Shown here one piece after another: positions 36,723-45,472 of a stretch of 64,000 nt of DNA. Numbering within the stretch: the first letter of the stretch is position 1; each line of letters starts with the position of its first letter. The position numbers and the translations under genes are program-made. This DNA is from Burkholderiales bacterium (GTDB taxonomy: Bacteria; Pseudomonadota; Gammaproteobacteria; Burkholderiales; Burkholderiaceae_D). Location of the stretch: NCBI GenBank assembly GCA_016177875.1, contig JACOUL010000018.1, positions 1 to 64,000 on the forward strand, read 5' to 3'. The notes under the pieces are model-generated. The model was not told the origin of the DNA, ran no database searches, and saw only the letters and a program-made list of their open reading frames with translations.

Positions 36723-37411
36723 TGCCGGCTTGTCACCGGCGTCGGGAGGCGCAAATCAAGATTAAGCGTGCGGGCACGACTTAGCGTGCGATCGAAATAA
36801 AAGGCAATACGCTCGGGATCTTCGCAAGTAAGTCTTTCTTCCTGGCTCACTGCGCGCATTGTTTGAAAATATGCCGTCGAGCCGGCGGATTGTGCCGCCC
36901 TCTCCTCGTTAGGCAGTTGAGCCAGCATGGCATCAAAATGTTCGTCATGGGCAAGCTGCGCCAATTCCGGTAAGCGAGGGAGATTCTTGCGTGTTACCGT
37001 GCAGGCCAAGTAGACCAAGGGCAGGCGGGATTTCGCATCGGCGCGCGCCGCCATGAAGCGCCTCACGTTGCGGATGACTTTGTCAAAACAATCTTTGCCG
37101 TGCAATTCGTGATAGAGCCACGCATCGGGGGCGTCCATGGCAACGTGCATGGCGTACAATCCGCTCGCTATGCATTCGGCCGCACGGCATTCCGAGAAAA
37201 TGGTCAGTAGAGACGTGGCCGTCACGCGCTTGCCGCGTTCAGCCGCATGATGCACCATGTGAAAAAAATGTAGATGCAGCAAAGGGTCGGTCGGACCTTG
37301 CAGTTGCAATACGTCGTCATCGGCACTGTCGGCTAGGGCACAGAAACAGTTGTAATCCAAGTAGGTGGGCGGTGCGCCGGAGGAATGTGCTTGTACGGGA
37401 CTAATGTTCAT
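36707..37411 (-). CDS. Radical-SAM-like protein lacking the iron-sulfur cysteine motif
   Basis: 234 residues. The middle resembles the strand-helix order of radical SAM barrels of the SPASM/MoaA type: LQGPTDPLLHLHFFHMVHHAAERGKRVTATS, then SGLYAMHVAMDAPDAWLYHELHGKDCFDKVIRNVRRFMAAR and LPLVYLACTVTRKNLPRLPELAQLAHD. In such enzymes a CxxxCxxC loop should precede the LQG strand; here only YLDYNCFCALADSADDD is present and the cluster is absent. Thus it is either a cluster-less derivative or a decayed gene, although the frame is open and has a good SD (GAGGCGGATATGAAC region). It starts eight bases after the glycosyltransferase stop, so the two are one operon. The family call is from pattern memory and is moderate. 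Confidence 0.6.
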   Translation of the reverse strand: MNISPVQAHSSGAPPTYLDYNCFCALADSADDDVLQLQGPTDPLLHLHFFHMVHHAAERGKRVTATSLLTIFSECRAAECIASGLYAMHVAMDAPDAWLYHELHGKDCFDKVIRNVRRFMAARADAKSRLPLVYLACTVTRKNLPRLPELAQLAHDEHFDAMLAQLPNEERAAQSAGSTAYFQTMRAVSQEERLTCEDPERIAFYFDRTLSRARTLNLDLRLPTPVTSRHQQSS

Positions 37412-37418
37412 ATCCGCC

Positions 37419-38636
37419 TCATATGAAGCCCACGCGAAAGCGTACCGCACCGGCTAAGCGCCAAAACACCGCCAGTGGCGGAATCAATAGCGACGTCACC
37501 ATCATTTCGAATAAGTGGGATACGGTCTTTGCGGTGTGACGGATGCGATGCAAAAAAAATCGCCCCGTAAGCAAGAGCCATAAACCTGCGGCGATAGGCA
37601 TTAGCAGAGGATCTGCGGTAAAAAAAGCGGTCGCTAATACGAGCAAACAAGCGACGATCGCGTAATAGTCCCAGCGCGCTGACGCACTGATTTTTTCACG
37701 GTAAAGAGCCGGATGCTTCTTGTACAGGAGGGCGTCGAATAAAATATTTTTTTGCTGGCGCATGCTGATGCCCCATTCCGCAGGCGTCGGCGGACGTTCA
37801 ACTACTGCTCCCGGCGCGTAGGCAACAGACACATCCGCTTGCAATAAGCGGAAATATAAATCCGAGTCGTCGCGCCAGCCGCATTGGAAGCGCTCATCGA
37901 ATCCATCGAGATTTTCTAAGGTGCGTCGTAGGCAAAAACAGTTCGTCGCGAGAAATTCCGCTTCTTCCAATCGCTTAGCGCCGAGTTCATGCTCAGTAGG
38001 CGGATCCGTTAGAGGAGTAACGATGCGGCCCCATGCCGCTTGACTGACGCCATCAAAGGCGCGTACGCCGTTAGTCAGCCAATCGCGATAAGGGATGGCG
38101 CTGTCTTCGGTGAACGCAACCATGGCGCCGCGTGCGGCGTGCCAACCGAGATTGCGGGCTGCCGCAGGGCCATGGGTGCCATCCACGGGTAGATAATAAA
38201 CACGCGGGCCGGTAACAGCTGCTTGGCTGGCCCAGCGCTCCACCACTTCATGCGTAGCCGATTGTGGAACGTCGTCGACCACGATGATTTCAAACCGCGT
38301 GGGATCGAAGGCTTGATGGCTGAGTGCCGCCAGGCATCGATTCAATAAATGCGGCCGTCCTCCGGTTGGTATAACGACCGAAACAAGTATGCCGTGTCCG
38401 CGTGAAGCCCAAATCGGCGTAATACTGCCGGCGTGCGATGCGCTTTTTCTCATATCGGCCGGCGAGCGGCCATAGGACATAGGTCGGTTGCCGATTCGTG
38501 CGCGGCTTTCCACTTTTGCCCGGCGCGCGTTTGCGCGATTTTGAGGAAACGCAATGATCTTGGAGCTCATTTCGTCGTCTATTTCATCGTCTGCTGCGCA
38601 ATACGGAAACTGGAACGGATGCAATTCCTGTTCCAT
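37419..38636 (-). CDS. Glycosyltransferase family 2, membrane-anchored
   Basis: 405 residues. A disordered N-terminus of about 80 residues precedes a GT-A fold: VSVVIPTGGRPHLLNRCLAALSHQ, FEIIVVDDVPQ, GPAAARNLGWHAARGAMVAFTEDSA (nucleotide-sugar/metal site), then FLATNCFCLRRTLENLDGFDERFQCGWRDDSDLYFRLLQADVSV with the ED/DD acceptor-site acids. Two hydrophobic helices near the C-terminus (about 320-360) and a further hydrophobic stretch anchor it in the inner membrane. The acceptor is unknown. ATG 38636 is the best start; the frame is open 21 codons further. Operon with the radical-SAM-like gene downstream. Confidence 0.87.
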   Translation of the reverse strand: MEQELHPFQFPYCAADDEIDDEMSSKIIAFPQNRANARRAKVESRARIGNRPMSYGRSPADMRKSASHAGSITPIWASRGHGILVSVVIPTGGRPHLLNRCLAALSHQAFDPTRFEIIVVDDVPQSATHEVVERWASQAAVTGPRVYYLPVDGTHGPAAARNLGWHAARGAMVAFTEDSAIPYRDWLTNGVRAFDGVSQAAWGRIVTPLTDPPTEHELGAKRLEEAEFLATNCFCLRRTLENLDGFDERFQCGWRDDSDLYFRLLQADVSVAYAPGAVVERPPTPAEWGISMRQQKNILFDALLYKKHPALYREKISASARWDYYAIVACLLVLATAFFTADPLLMPIAAGLWLLLTGRFFLHRIRHTAKTVSHLFEMMVTSLLIPPLAVFWRLAGAVRFRVGFI

Positions 38637-38786
38637 TGGCTTTTTCTCTTTTCCATATTTGAGACAGCTTTGATGGGCCTCTGTTCCGAGGCGCAGCAAG
38701 GCAGTATCGGGAATGTCAAACGATCCAGAAAAGGCTTAGTCTAATCGGTAGTTTTGCGTAAGTCCTGATCGGAAAGGAGTTTGACC

Positions 38787-39869
38787 ATGGCAAGGGTAGA
38801 GCAATCAATCGAAGTGAATGTGCCCGTGCGAACGGCCTACAACCAACTGACGCAGTTCGAGGAATTTCCGCGTTTCATGGAAGGCGTGCACTCGGTGCGG
38901 CAGATCGACGATGCACACTTGCACTGGCATGCGGAAAAAGGTGGACGGAATATGGAGTGGGACGCTGAAATCATGCGGCAAATTCCCGATCAATGTATTG
39001 CTTGGCGCAATACAAGCGGGCCGAAGAACGAAGGGGAGGTGCGATTCGAATCAATCGGACGCGAGAAAACCCGCATTACTCTGACGATGGAAGCGGACGA
39101 CGTCTTGCTCAAGCATCCTGGAGAAATCGGCGATGCAGCGCTCAAACCCGATCAGGATTTGGCGCGCTTTAAAAAAATGATCGAAAGCCAGACACAAGCA
39201 ACAGATGGATGGCGTGGAGAAATTCGCGATGGACAGCGAGTCGACAATACCGAGAACATCGAGGCGACGCCAGGCGGAAGCGTGGTCGGCCAAACTACCG
39301 ATCAAATTTTGGAAGAAATGTCGGATACGGCGTTTCAGATACAAAAGCGTGCCGCCAGCATGGCGCGTCGTCGCGCACGCGAGCTTCAACGAAACTGGTC
39401 CACCGAAGCATTGGTGCCGGATTTTTTCCAAGTCTGGGACGCGCAACTTGTGTTCATGCGCTGGTTCAGTGACCAGATGGGGCGGCTATTCTTAGGATGG
39501 ATGCCGGGTGTGGCATGGAGCGGAATGCCGTCGCCCGGACTAAGCGCAGCACTCCAATGGATGCCATCAGTCGAAGTGTCGGAGCAAGACGGCCGCTTGG
39601 TGGTATGCGCAGACCTGCCGGGCCTTAAAAAGGAGGACATCCAAGTTGAAGTCGATGGCGATCGCCTCATTATCGAAGGCGAGCGGCGCGAAGAAATGTC
39701 GCATGCGCGTTATTCGGAGCGCAGCCATGGACGCTTTCTGCGCACTGTGGCGCTGCCTCGCCGCGTCGATGCAGAGGGAGCGACGGCCGCCATGCATGAC
39801 GGTGTATTGGAAGTGTTCTTGCCGCTGCCTCAAGGAGGAAGCGCTGCTCGCAAGCTTGAAATCCAGTAG
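38787..39869 (+). CDS. Fusion of an SRPBCC (polyketide-cyclase-like) domain with an Hsp20/alpha-crystallin domain
   Basis: 360 residues. Residues 1-145 form an SRPBCC/START-like domain: VEQSIEVNVPVRTAYNQLTQFEEFPRFMEGV, WDAEIMRQIPDQCIAWR, GEVRFESIG, TRITLTMEAD. A linker with a charged helix (about 185-215) and Trp/Met-rich segment (QMGRLFLGWMPGVAWSGMP) follows. The last 105 residues are a small heat-shock domain: MPSVEVSEQDGRLVVCADLPGLKKEDIQVEVDGDRLIIEGERREE, FLRTVALPRRVDAEGATAAMHDGVLEVFLPLP. Each part alone is common in stress loci; joining them gives a possible lipid- or hydrophobe-binding chaperone. GGAAAGGAG precedes ATG 38787. No sigma-54 box seen upstream. A SemiSWEET gene follows after five bases. 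Confidence 0.9.
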   Translation: MARVEQSIEVNVPVRTAYNQLTQFEEFPRFMEGVHSVRQIDDAHLHWHAEKGGRNMEWDAEIMRQIPDQCIAWRNTSGPKNEGEVRFESIGREKTRITLTMEADDVLLKHPGEIGDAALKPDQDLARFKKMIESQTQATDGWRGEIRDGQRVDNTENIEATPGGSVVGQTTDQILEEMSDTAFQIQKRAASMARRRARELQRNWSTEALVPDFFQVWDAQLVFMRWFSDQMGRLFLGWMPGVAWSGMPSPGLSAALQWMPSVEVSEQDGRLVVCADLPGLKKEDIQVEVDGDRLIIEGERREEMSHARYSERSHGRFLRTVALPRRVDAEGATAAMHDGVLEVFLPLPQGGSAARKLEIQ

Positions 39870-39874
39870 GCGCC

Positions 39875-40168
39875 GTGTCTGCCCCTACAGTGACCGACCT
39901 GGTGGGTTGGATGAGTGCAGTCGTGCTCGCCGCAACTCTTTCCCGCCAAGTCTATACGCAATGGCGTACAGGTAAAGCAGACGGTGTTTCGCATTGGCTA
40001 TTTATCGGGCAAATGGCGGCGTCGGCTGGTTTTATCGTCTACAGCTTGATGTTGAAAAATTGGGTATTCGTCGTCACTAATTTTTTCAATTTTTTCGCAG
40101 CGACAGTAGGGCAATGTATTTACAAGCGCAACCAACGCTTGAGCCAAAGCAAGAAGGACCGGCAATAA
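39875..40168 (+). CDS. SemiSWEET-type PQ-loop membrane transporter
   Basis: 97 residues with three helices: VGWMSAVVLAATLSRQVYTQWRTG, SHWLFIGQMAASAGFIVYSLML, WVFVVTNFFNFFAATVGQCIYK. One triple-helix bundle of the MtN3/SWEET family with the loop after helix 1 (KADGVSHWLF) that carries the PQ-like position, here without the PQ pair itself. SemiSWEETs dimerise to move small sugars. Start GTG 39875 lies five bases after the Hsp20-fusion stop, so it is translated from the same message. Confidence 0.82.
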   Translation: MSAPTVTDLVGWMSAVVLAATLSRQVYTQWRTGKADGVSHWLFIGQMAASAGFIVYSLMLKNWVFVVTNFFNFFAATVGQCIYKRNQRLSQSKKDRQ

Positions 40169-40216
40169 TTTGCGCCAGGCGAAAGTATGTTATCGGCCCA
40201 TCATTAACATGGGGCG

Positions 40217-41254
40217 ATGGCAGCCTTGCTTGAGTTTTCCCCCACCTTGGTTCGGCCGAGAATCGGCGTTTTCCGCGCGCTGCAACTCGGTGACATGCTA
40301 TGTGCAATCCCGGCGATGCGTGCATTGCGCCGCGCATTGCCACGTGCGCACATTACACTGATCGGTTTGCCGTGGGCGGCCGGCTTTGTTACGCGATTTC
40401 ATCGCTATATCGATGCGCATGCTGCTTTTCCTGGCTATCCAGGTTTGTGCGGACGGCCGGGCGACTTCGGCGCGATACCGGAATTTATGGCGGCAATGCA
40501 AAGGCAGCATTTCGACTTAATGCTGCAAATGCACGGGTGCGGCACATTGAGTAATCCTATGATGATGGCATTTGGCGCAGTACGTAATGCCGGGTTTTAT
40601 CGTGAAGGAGAATACTGCCCCGATGCACGCAGCTTTTTGCGTTGGGATGAGCGTCAACATGAGATCCAGCGCAATTTGCAGCTGATGGAATGCCTTGGCG
40701 TACCCTCGTGCGGCGAGGATTTGGAATTCCCGTTGATTGCCGCCGACAGCCAAAATTTACAAACGGCATGCATGGATTTGCCGTCCGCGCGTAGTTACGT
40801 GTGTCTGCATCCAGGTGCGCGCCTTGCCGCACGGCGCTGGCCAACTCAAAAATTTGCCGCATTGGCCGATACATTGAGCCAGGCCGGGCTGCAAGTCGTT
40901 TTAACCGGATCAAAGCGTGAAACAGGATTGATTGCAGCAGTCGAACGAGAGATGCGTTCATCGGCATTAAACCTCGCCGGCGCAATCGATGTAGGTGCGT
41001 TTGCCGCATTGGCGGCACAAGCGCGCCTAGTGGTTTGCAACGATACCGGCATCGTTCATATCGCGGCGGCGGTAAGGACGCCGAGTGTTGCCATTTGCTG
41101 TAGTAGCGACCCTCGGCGTTGGGCTCCGCTCAATGCACGCCGCCATCGTTTTGTGCGGGGCGATGGCGAGGGAAGTTTGGATATGGCTTTGAAAAAAATT
41201 CATGAGGTACTGGTCGATAATCCGGTCGTTCATTCACATCGCTATGCGTCATAA
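40217..41254 (+). CDS. Glycosyltransferase family 9 (heptosyltransferase-like)
   Basis: 345-residue GT-B enzyme. RIGVFRALQLGDMLCAIPAMRALRRALPRAHITLIG is the GT9 N-terminal signature. The acceptor loop region carries FDLMLQMHGCG. The C-terminal donor domain shows CLHPGARLAARRWPTQKFAALADTLSQAGLQVVLTGSKRE and VVCNDTGIVHIAAAVRTPSVAICCSSDPRRWAPLN, close to ADP-heptose:LPS heptosyltransferases. GT9 genes outside LPS clusters often act on other surface glycans, so the true acceptor is open. No SD of note; ATG 40217. Same strand as the small lipoprotein that follows, which has its own promoter. Confidence 0.87.
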   Translation: MAALLEFSPTLVRPRIGVFRALQLGDMLCAIPAMRALRRALPRAHITLIGLPWAAGFVTRFHRYIDAHAAFPGYPGLCGRPGDFGAIPEFMAAMQRQHFDLMLQMHGCGTLSNPMMMAFGAVRNAGFYREGEYCPDARSFLRWDERQHEIQRNLQLMECLGVPSCGEDLEFPLIAADSQNLQTACMDLPSARSYVCLHPGARLAARRWPTQKFAALADTLSQAGLQVVLTGSKRETGLIAAVEREMRSSALNLAGAIDVGAFAALAAQARLVVCNDTGIVHIAAAVRTPSVAICCSSDPRRWAPLNARRHRFVRGDGEGSLDMALKKIHEVLVDNPVVHSHRYAS

Positions 41255-41279
41255 GCTTCGTTTAAACACTATATTGCGA

Positions 41280-41296
41280 TAGGCATGCGGCTTGCA
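41280..41296 (+). promoter_or_regulatory. Sigma-54 promoter of the small lipoprotein/phosphoribosyltransferase unit
   Basis: TAGGCATGCGGCTTGCA: GGCA, G at the seventh position and TTGCA all match, with ten bases between GG (41282-41283) and GC (41294-41295). Predicted start near 41307, before SD GGGAG and ATG 41332. Confidence 0.82.
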
Positions 41297-41331
41297 TCAC
41301 TTATGTGACGGAAGCCACATGGGAGATTGCA

Positions 41332-41577
41332 ATGGCGCGAGTTCATTTTGCAGTGCGGGCTTCAAGCCTGGTGGTTATCACCTTACTTGGTCTAAGCGCT
41401 TGCGAAAGGCAGCCGATACCGCCCGGGCCTGGAGGGGTGCCGCGTCCGCAAACGCGTGCAGAAAATACAGAAGGCGGAATACAAAAGGCAATTTTTACCT
41501 ATTCACGGCAGGCGGTGGCAGTTCCTAACGGACATCCGGCTGCTCCTAAGATCGTGAGTAATCGTTTACAAGTGTAA
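41332..41577 (+). CDS. Small putative lipoprotein
   Basis: 81 residues: hydrophobic signal (FAVRASSLVVITLLG) with lipobox LSAC (Cys near 26), then a Pro/Gly-rich, otherwise featureless tail (RQPIPPGPGGVPRPQTRAENTEGG...). ATG 41332 follows GGGAGATTGCA. No known family recognised. Nine bases before the phosphoribosyltransferase gene, so probably co-transcribed from the sigma-54 promoter at 41280. Confidence 0.7.
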   Translation: MARVHFAVRASSLVVITLLGLSACERQPIPPGPGGVPRPQTRAENTEGGIQKAIFTYSRQAVAVPNGHPAAPKIVSNRLQV

Positions 41578-41585
41578 AGAATGCA

Positions 41586-42299
41586 ATGGATCTGCGGTAT
41601 CAAAACCGCCGCGAAGCCGGCGAATTTCTTGCCAGAAAATTGTCGGCATACGCTGATCGTGCCGAAGTAATCGTCATCGGCTTGCCGCGCGGCGGGTTGC
41701 CGGTTGCATACGTCGTCGCGGAACGCTTACATGTTGAGCTCGATGTATTGCAGGTAAGGAAGCTGGGTATTCCGGGCAATGAGGAATTGATTATGGGTGC
41801 CGTTACGGAAGATGGCGTTTGTGCCTTGCGTCCGGAAATTGCCGCCTCATCGAATATTCCCGCAGAAGTCATTGAGGCAGCGGCGCAGCGTGAACAAAGA
41901 AAAATGATGCGGCAAGCGCGCTTGTATCGTTCGAGCAAGCCTGAGCCTATTCTGCGTGATCGAATCGCCATCGTTGTTGACGACGGCTTAGAGACAGGTG
42001 CGACGATGCAGGCAGCGGTACGTGCTTTGCGTCATCGGCACGCGGCGCAGATAGTCGTGGGGCTGCCGGTTGCGACGAAAGCGAGTATCGAGGAATTGCG
42101 GCCTGAAGTAGACGGAATCATTTGCTTATCCATGCCGGAAGCATTCAGCTCCATTGCGCAATACTACGACGACTTTTCAGAGGTAAGCGACGAAGACGTA
42201 AGGAAATATTTGGTGGAAGCCGAGCAATGGCATATGCCCACAGCCGGCGAGTCTGGTGCACGGCCCCGCGCGGCATCGTATCCGACTGTGCCGCGCTAA
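41586..42299 (+). CDS. Phosphoribosyltransferase-domain protein
   Basis: 237 residues with a type I PRTase fold. EVIVIGLPRGGLPVAYVVAERLHVELDVLQVRKLGIPGNEELIMGAV supplies the N-terminal loop; the PRPP-binding loop is IAIVVDDGLETGATMQAAVRALR (DDxxETGAT, a usual variant in this uncharacterised subgroup). The hood region has ICLSMPEAFSSIAQYYDDFSEVSDEDV. Such proteins are often encoded with stress or dienelactone-hydrolase genes and their substrate is unknown; it is not a purine salvage enzyme by sequence. Converges with the N-formylglutamate-amidohydrolase-like gene, overlapping by four bases. Confidence 0.87.
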   Translation: MDLRYQNRREAGEFLARKLSAYADRAEVIVIGLPRGGLPVAYVVAERLHVELDVLQVRKLGIPGNEELIMGAVTEDGVCALRPEIAASSNIPAEVIEAAAQREQRKMMRQARLYRSSKPEPILRDRIAIVVDDGLETGATMQAAVRALRHRHAAQIVVGLPVATKASIEELRPEVDGIICLSMPEAFSSIAQYYDDFSEVSDEDVRKYLVEAEQWHMPTAGESGARPRAASYPTVPR

Positions 42300-43042
42300 A
42301 CCTGCGTAAAAATGCGTCGGCGCGAATTTTCAAGCACGTTTTGGACGGAGTTCACCACGGCGCGTGTTATGCGTCGCCATTGCGGCCGGTCATACAAAAA
42401 ATATTTTTGATTGACTTCCAATTCCACGCCGATATAAACATCTTCGTCGAATTGTCGACGAAGATAGGTCGGCAAGCCATCGCTATTGCCGCGGTAGGGA
42501 TAATTCGTGCGCACGACCAGCTCGGGCATTTGTTCTCGCAATGCTGGTTTCCAATCGCCGCAAAAAATTTTTTCACACGGGCGAGCCGGGTCGTACAGCA
42601 ATCCGATATCCGCGTTTCTGATCTCGCCGTTTAACTCCGGTGTGAAACTGTGACTGGAGATATGCACGGTACGGCGGCCATGCTCGGCGGCATGGCTGAT
42701 ATAGGATTCCACCTTACTCCGATAAGGAAGGTAATAACGCCTCATGATTTCTTGTCGTATTTCCCTATCCAGTTCCTTGGTGAATTCCGAATAAAGACGG
42801 CGATTCCACGGCGACCGATTCAATTCGATCAGGAGACGGCTGACGGTAGACGAGAACAGCGGCGCCGCTAATGCGCCAGCCAGCCGATTCGCCAACGGTA
42901 AAGCGCCTGCATCATGCCCGCGGTGGCTTTCCAACACTTTGCGTTGATTTGCAAAATAAGCGCGATATGCGGGAGGGATAAAATTGCCGCCATGCTCGCA
43001 CGTAATCAGTATTTCAATAGGTGTGGCGCGATGCTTCGTCAT
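42296..43042 (-). CDS. N-formylglutamate amidohydrolase family protein
   Basis: 248 residues. Zinc-site type motifs of the family: ILITCEHGGNFIPPAYR, VLESHRGHDAGALPLANRLA, TVHISSHSFTPELNGEIRNADIGLLYDP and LVVRTNYPYRGNSDGLPTYLRRQF. The true HutG enzyme cleaves N-formylglutamate in His breakdown, but no hut genes are near. Instead this is the last gene of an operon with a GCS2 ligase and an ATP-grasp ligase, so a hydrolytic or trimming step on a gamma-glutamyl or peptide-like product is more likely. ATG 43042 shares its A with the TGA of the upstream ligase gene (TGATG), giving tight translational coupling. Confidence 0.87.
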   Translation of the reverse strand: MTKHRATPIEILITCEHGGNFIPPAYRAYFANQRKVLESHRGHDAGALPLANRLAGALAAPLFSSTVSRLLIELNRSPWNRRLYSEFTKELDREIRQEIMRRYYLPYRSKVESYISHAAEHGRRTVHISSHSFTPELNGEIRNADIGLLYDPARPCEKIFCGDWKPALREQMPELVVRTNYPYRGNSDGLPTYLRRQFDEDVYIGVELEVNQKYFLYDRPQWRRITRAVVNSVQNVLENSRRRIFTQV

Positions 43043-44301
43043 CAAGGAAGAAACAACCGGCCTTCTTGCAGGCAGTCGCATAGTGTGCGGTATACCTCGC
43101 GCAATCGGGGCACGGAATAATCATTCCCCGTTGCGCGCAGAATACGGCGCGCCAGCGGACCTTCACGCAAGATAGTGTTGAGCACCTTGCTCCAAGTCGA
43201 AGGGCCGCTGATGCGCTCGGCGATCAAATACTGCCACAGCTCTTTCGCCGTGCAGCGCTCCTCTGTTATTCCCATGATGCGCAAATAGGCCGCATTGTCA
43301 ATGACCGCTTGTTCGCCGTCGCGCACGCAATTCCATAAAATATGCGCTAGTTCGTCTGTCGTCATGGCTTGCTGGTCAGTCAGGGACGCGGCGTCATAGT
43401 CGTACAAGCTTTTGATCACGCTGATCGTGGCTGCGGCTATCGCAAGGTCGGCCTGCGGATGTTCTTGTGTATCGATGACGCGTATTTCAATCGCGTTGCG
43501 ATCGAAGCGCGCGATCGCGCCGCGCGAATTGAGCCATTCGTAAGCTAGTAATCTTTTGGGGTCGTGCGGTGCGATATCGCGCAGCATGGGGTCGAGAATA
43601 CGGGTTTGATATTCCGTCTTATTGGAGGCATTTTCCGGAATGATCGCGCCGGCAAGGGAGGGAATTTGTTCGGTGTGACGCCGATATGCTTGCATACGAT
43701 AGTCCAGATAGCTTGTATTCTTGCCATCCGCGATAGGCGAACTTGCGGCCACGGCGGGAAGAATCGGAAGGACCAGGCGAGTCGCTGCGTGCAAGCGGGC
43801 GAACTGAGCGTCATCTGCAAACGGTAAATTGATATGCATGCTTTGCAGATTGAACCAGCCATGCGTCTTGACATCGAATATGCGCCCGTAGGCGGCGTAT
43901 AGGTCGGCATGATCATGCGGCCATAAGCAGCCTTCGGTAGCTGGATTCATCCAAGGGTGCATGGCAGTCGGCATCAAGCGGGCGCCCAGTCCGGCCAAGA
44001 TGCGGTTGGCTTGCCGGATTTCGGTTTGCATTGCGTTCGGCAACGCTTGCAGCATCAGTGTCGGCCGCAAGTTCTTGACTTCGAATACATGCAAAGCTAA
44101 TTCGTTGGACCAGCCGAGCATGCCGCGCTCAACTTCATTGGTTTGATAGCCGGCTGCTTGCAAAAACAATTGGTCGGCGATCGGCCGCACCGACAAATCA
44201 TCGACGCCGACGATCATGTATTCGAGTTCGATGCCGTAGCCACGAAAGGCGGGAAGGGCACCGAGAGATGCTACGCTAGTTGTTTCAGGGGCGGGGCTCA
44301 T
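43042..44301 (-). CDS. GCS2-family carboxylate-amine ligase (glutamate-cysteine ligase-like)
   Basis: 419 residues of the plant/proteobacterial glutamate-cysteine ligase type 2 fold. AFRGYGIELEYMIVGVDDLSVRPIADQLF holds the N-terminal metal/ATP acids (GIELE). LHVFEVKNLRPT, GTHPW-like AMHPWMNP, HGWFNLQSMHINLPFADDAQFARLHAATRLVLPILPAVAASSP and FDRNAIEIRVIDTQEHPQADLAIA correspond to core ligase motifs. The enzyme probably joins a glutamate-type carboxylate to an amine. Start ATG 44301 overlaps the end of the ATP-grasp gene by 17 bases; a TTG at 44316 is less likely. Second ligase of the four-gene operon. Confidence 0.87.
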   Translation of the reverse strand: MSPAPETTSVASLGALPAFRGYGIELEYMIVGVDDLSVRPIADQLFLQAAGYQTNEVERGMLGWSNELALHVFEVKNLRPTLMLQALPNAMQTEIRQANRILAGLGARLMPTAMHPWMNPATEGCLWPHDHADLYAAYGRIFDVKTHGWFNLQSMHINLPFADDAQFARLHAATRLVLPILPAVAASSPIADGKNTSYLDYRMQAYRRHTEQIPSLAGAIIPENASNKTEYQTRILDPMLRDIAPHDPKRLLAYEWLNSRGAIARFDRNAIEIRVIDTQEHPQADLAIAAATISVIKSLYDYDAASLTDQQAMTTDELAHILWNCVRDGEQAVIDNAAYLRIMGITEERCTAKELWQYLIAERISGPSTWSKVLNTILREGPLARRILRATGNDYSVPRLREVYRTLCDCLQEGRLFLP

Positions 44302-45472
44302 GGCGGGACGTTTCAATCCGGCGGCGAAACACTTGCATCACGCTGCGGTATAGGTCGTCGCGCATGATGCCGTCTTCATTACCCATGTCGACATTGGGAT
44401 TGTCATTCACCTCGATGACATAGCATTGCTGATCTATTTGCTTCAAGTCGACGCCGTAGAAGCTATTGCCGATTAGAGAAGCCGCTTTCAGCGCGCAGTC
44501 CATCACATGCTGCGGTACGCGCGTGAGAGGAATGGCGGACGTTTGTCCCTCGCATAGCTTGATATTCTGTTGGCGCTTGATAATTTGCCAGTGCCCCGGC
44601 GCCATGAAATATTTGCAGGCAAAGAGCGGTTTCCCGTCAACGATGCCGATGCGCCAATCAAAGGTGGTCGGCAAATATTCTTGAGCGATGATAAGCACGG
44701 AATGTTTGAGCAATTGCTCGGCGGTAGTCCGCAACTGTTCTTCCGTCGTGACTTTTACGACCCCCAAGGAGAATGCGCCGTCCGGCTTTTTTAGGATACA
44801 AGGCAGTCCTAAGAAAGGAATGATCTGCTCAATATTCCCGGCGTGAACCAGCAAGGTGCGCGGCGCCGAAATGCAATGCATGCCAAACAGCTCGGCTAGA
44901 TAAACCTTGTTTGTACATTTTAGTATCGAGTCCGGATCGTCCATGACGATCAAGCCCTTCTTTTCCGCTAAGCGGGAAAGCGAATAGGTGTAGTTGTTGA
45001 CGTTCGTATCGTCGCGAATGAAGAGTGCATCGAATTCACTCAAGCGATCGGCATCACTTTCTGTAATGATTTCCGCCTGCATATCGAGTTCTTGTGCGGC
45101 TTCCCGGAATTTGGCGATGGCTGCTCGATTCGACGGCGGCTCCGGACAGTTCGGATCGTAGAGAATGGCTACGCAAGGCTTGTTACTTTCCGATCGTCGA
45201 CGGCGCAAACGTTCGGAGAACACGCCGCGGGGTGCGAGATGCATATCTTCAATTGCCTTTACCGACGGATCGATTTGTTGACCGCGCGCCTCCGCAAGCA
45301 AGGATACGTAATAGCCCCACCCTTGATAGCGCAAGGGGCGGCATAGATTGATAACGTGGGTAGCTTCGCGAAAACGAGGTTGGATCAAATAATCGAGCGC
45401 GGCAACTGCGGGCGCATGGGAATGGGGCTTGGGCACATCGGAAGGTTCATTGGCCACTATGAGCGTTTTCAC
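44285..45472 (-). CDS. RimK-type ATP-grasp ligase with N-terminal RLAN-like domain
   Basis: 395 residues. The N-terminal 130 residues (KTLIVANEPSDVPKPH, VINLCRPLRYQGWGYYVSLLAEARGQ) fit the RimK-like ATP-grasp N-terminal domain. The ATP-grasp core follows: SILKCTNKVYLAELF, LPCILKKPDGAFSLGVVKV (ATP-binding Lys), LIIAQEYLPTTFDWRIGIVDGKPLFACKYF, and the metal-binding end GVDLKQIDQQCYVIEVNDNPNVDMG. This predicts an acyl-phosphate ligase forming an amide, likely with an amino acid such as glutamate. GTG 45472 with GAGGAG upstream overlaps the protease stop by four bases. Middle gene of the operon. Confidence 0.9.
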   Translation of the reverse strand: MKTLIVANEPSDVPKPHSHAPAVAALDYLIQPRFREATHVINLCRPLRYQGWGYYVSLLAEARGQQIDPSVKAIEDMHLAPRGVFSERLRRRRSESNKPCVAILYDPNCPEPPSNRAAIAKFREAAQELDMQAEIITESDADRLSEFDALFIRDDTNVNNYTYSLSRLAEKKGLIVMDDPDSILKCTNKVYLAELFGMHCISAPRTLLVHAGNIEQIIPFLGLPCILKKPDGAFSLGVVKVTTEEQLRTTAEQLLKHSVLIIAQEYLPTTFDWRIGIVDGKPLFACKYFMAPGHWQIIKRQQNIKLCEGQTSAIPLTRVPQHVMDCALKAASLIGNSFYGVDLKQIDQQCYVIEVNDNPNVDMGNEDGIMRDDLYRSVMQVFRRRIETSRHEPRP

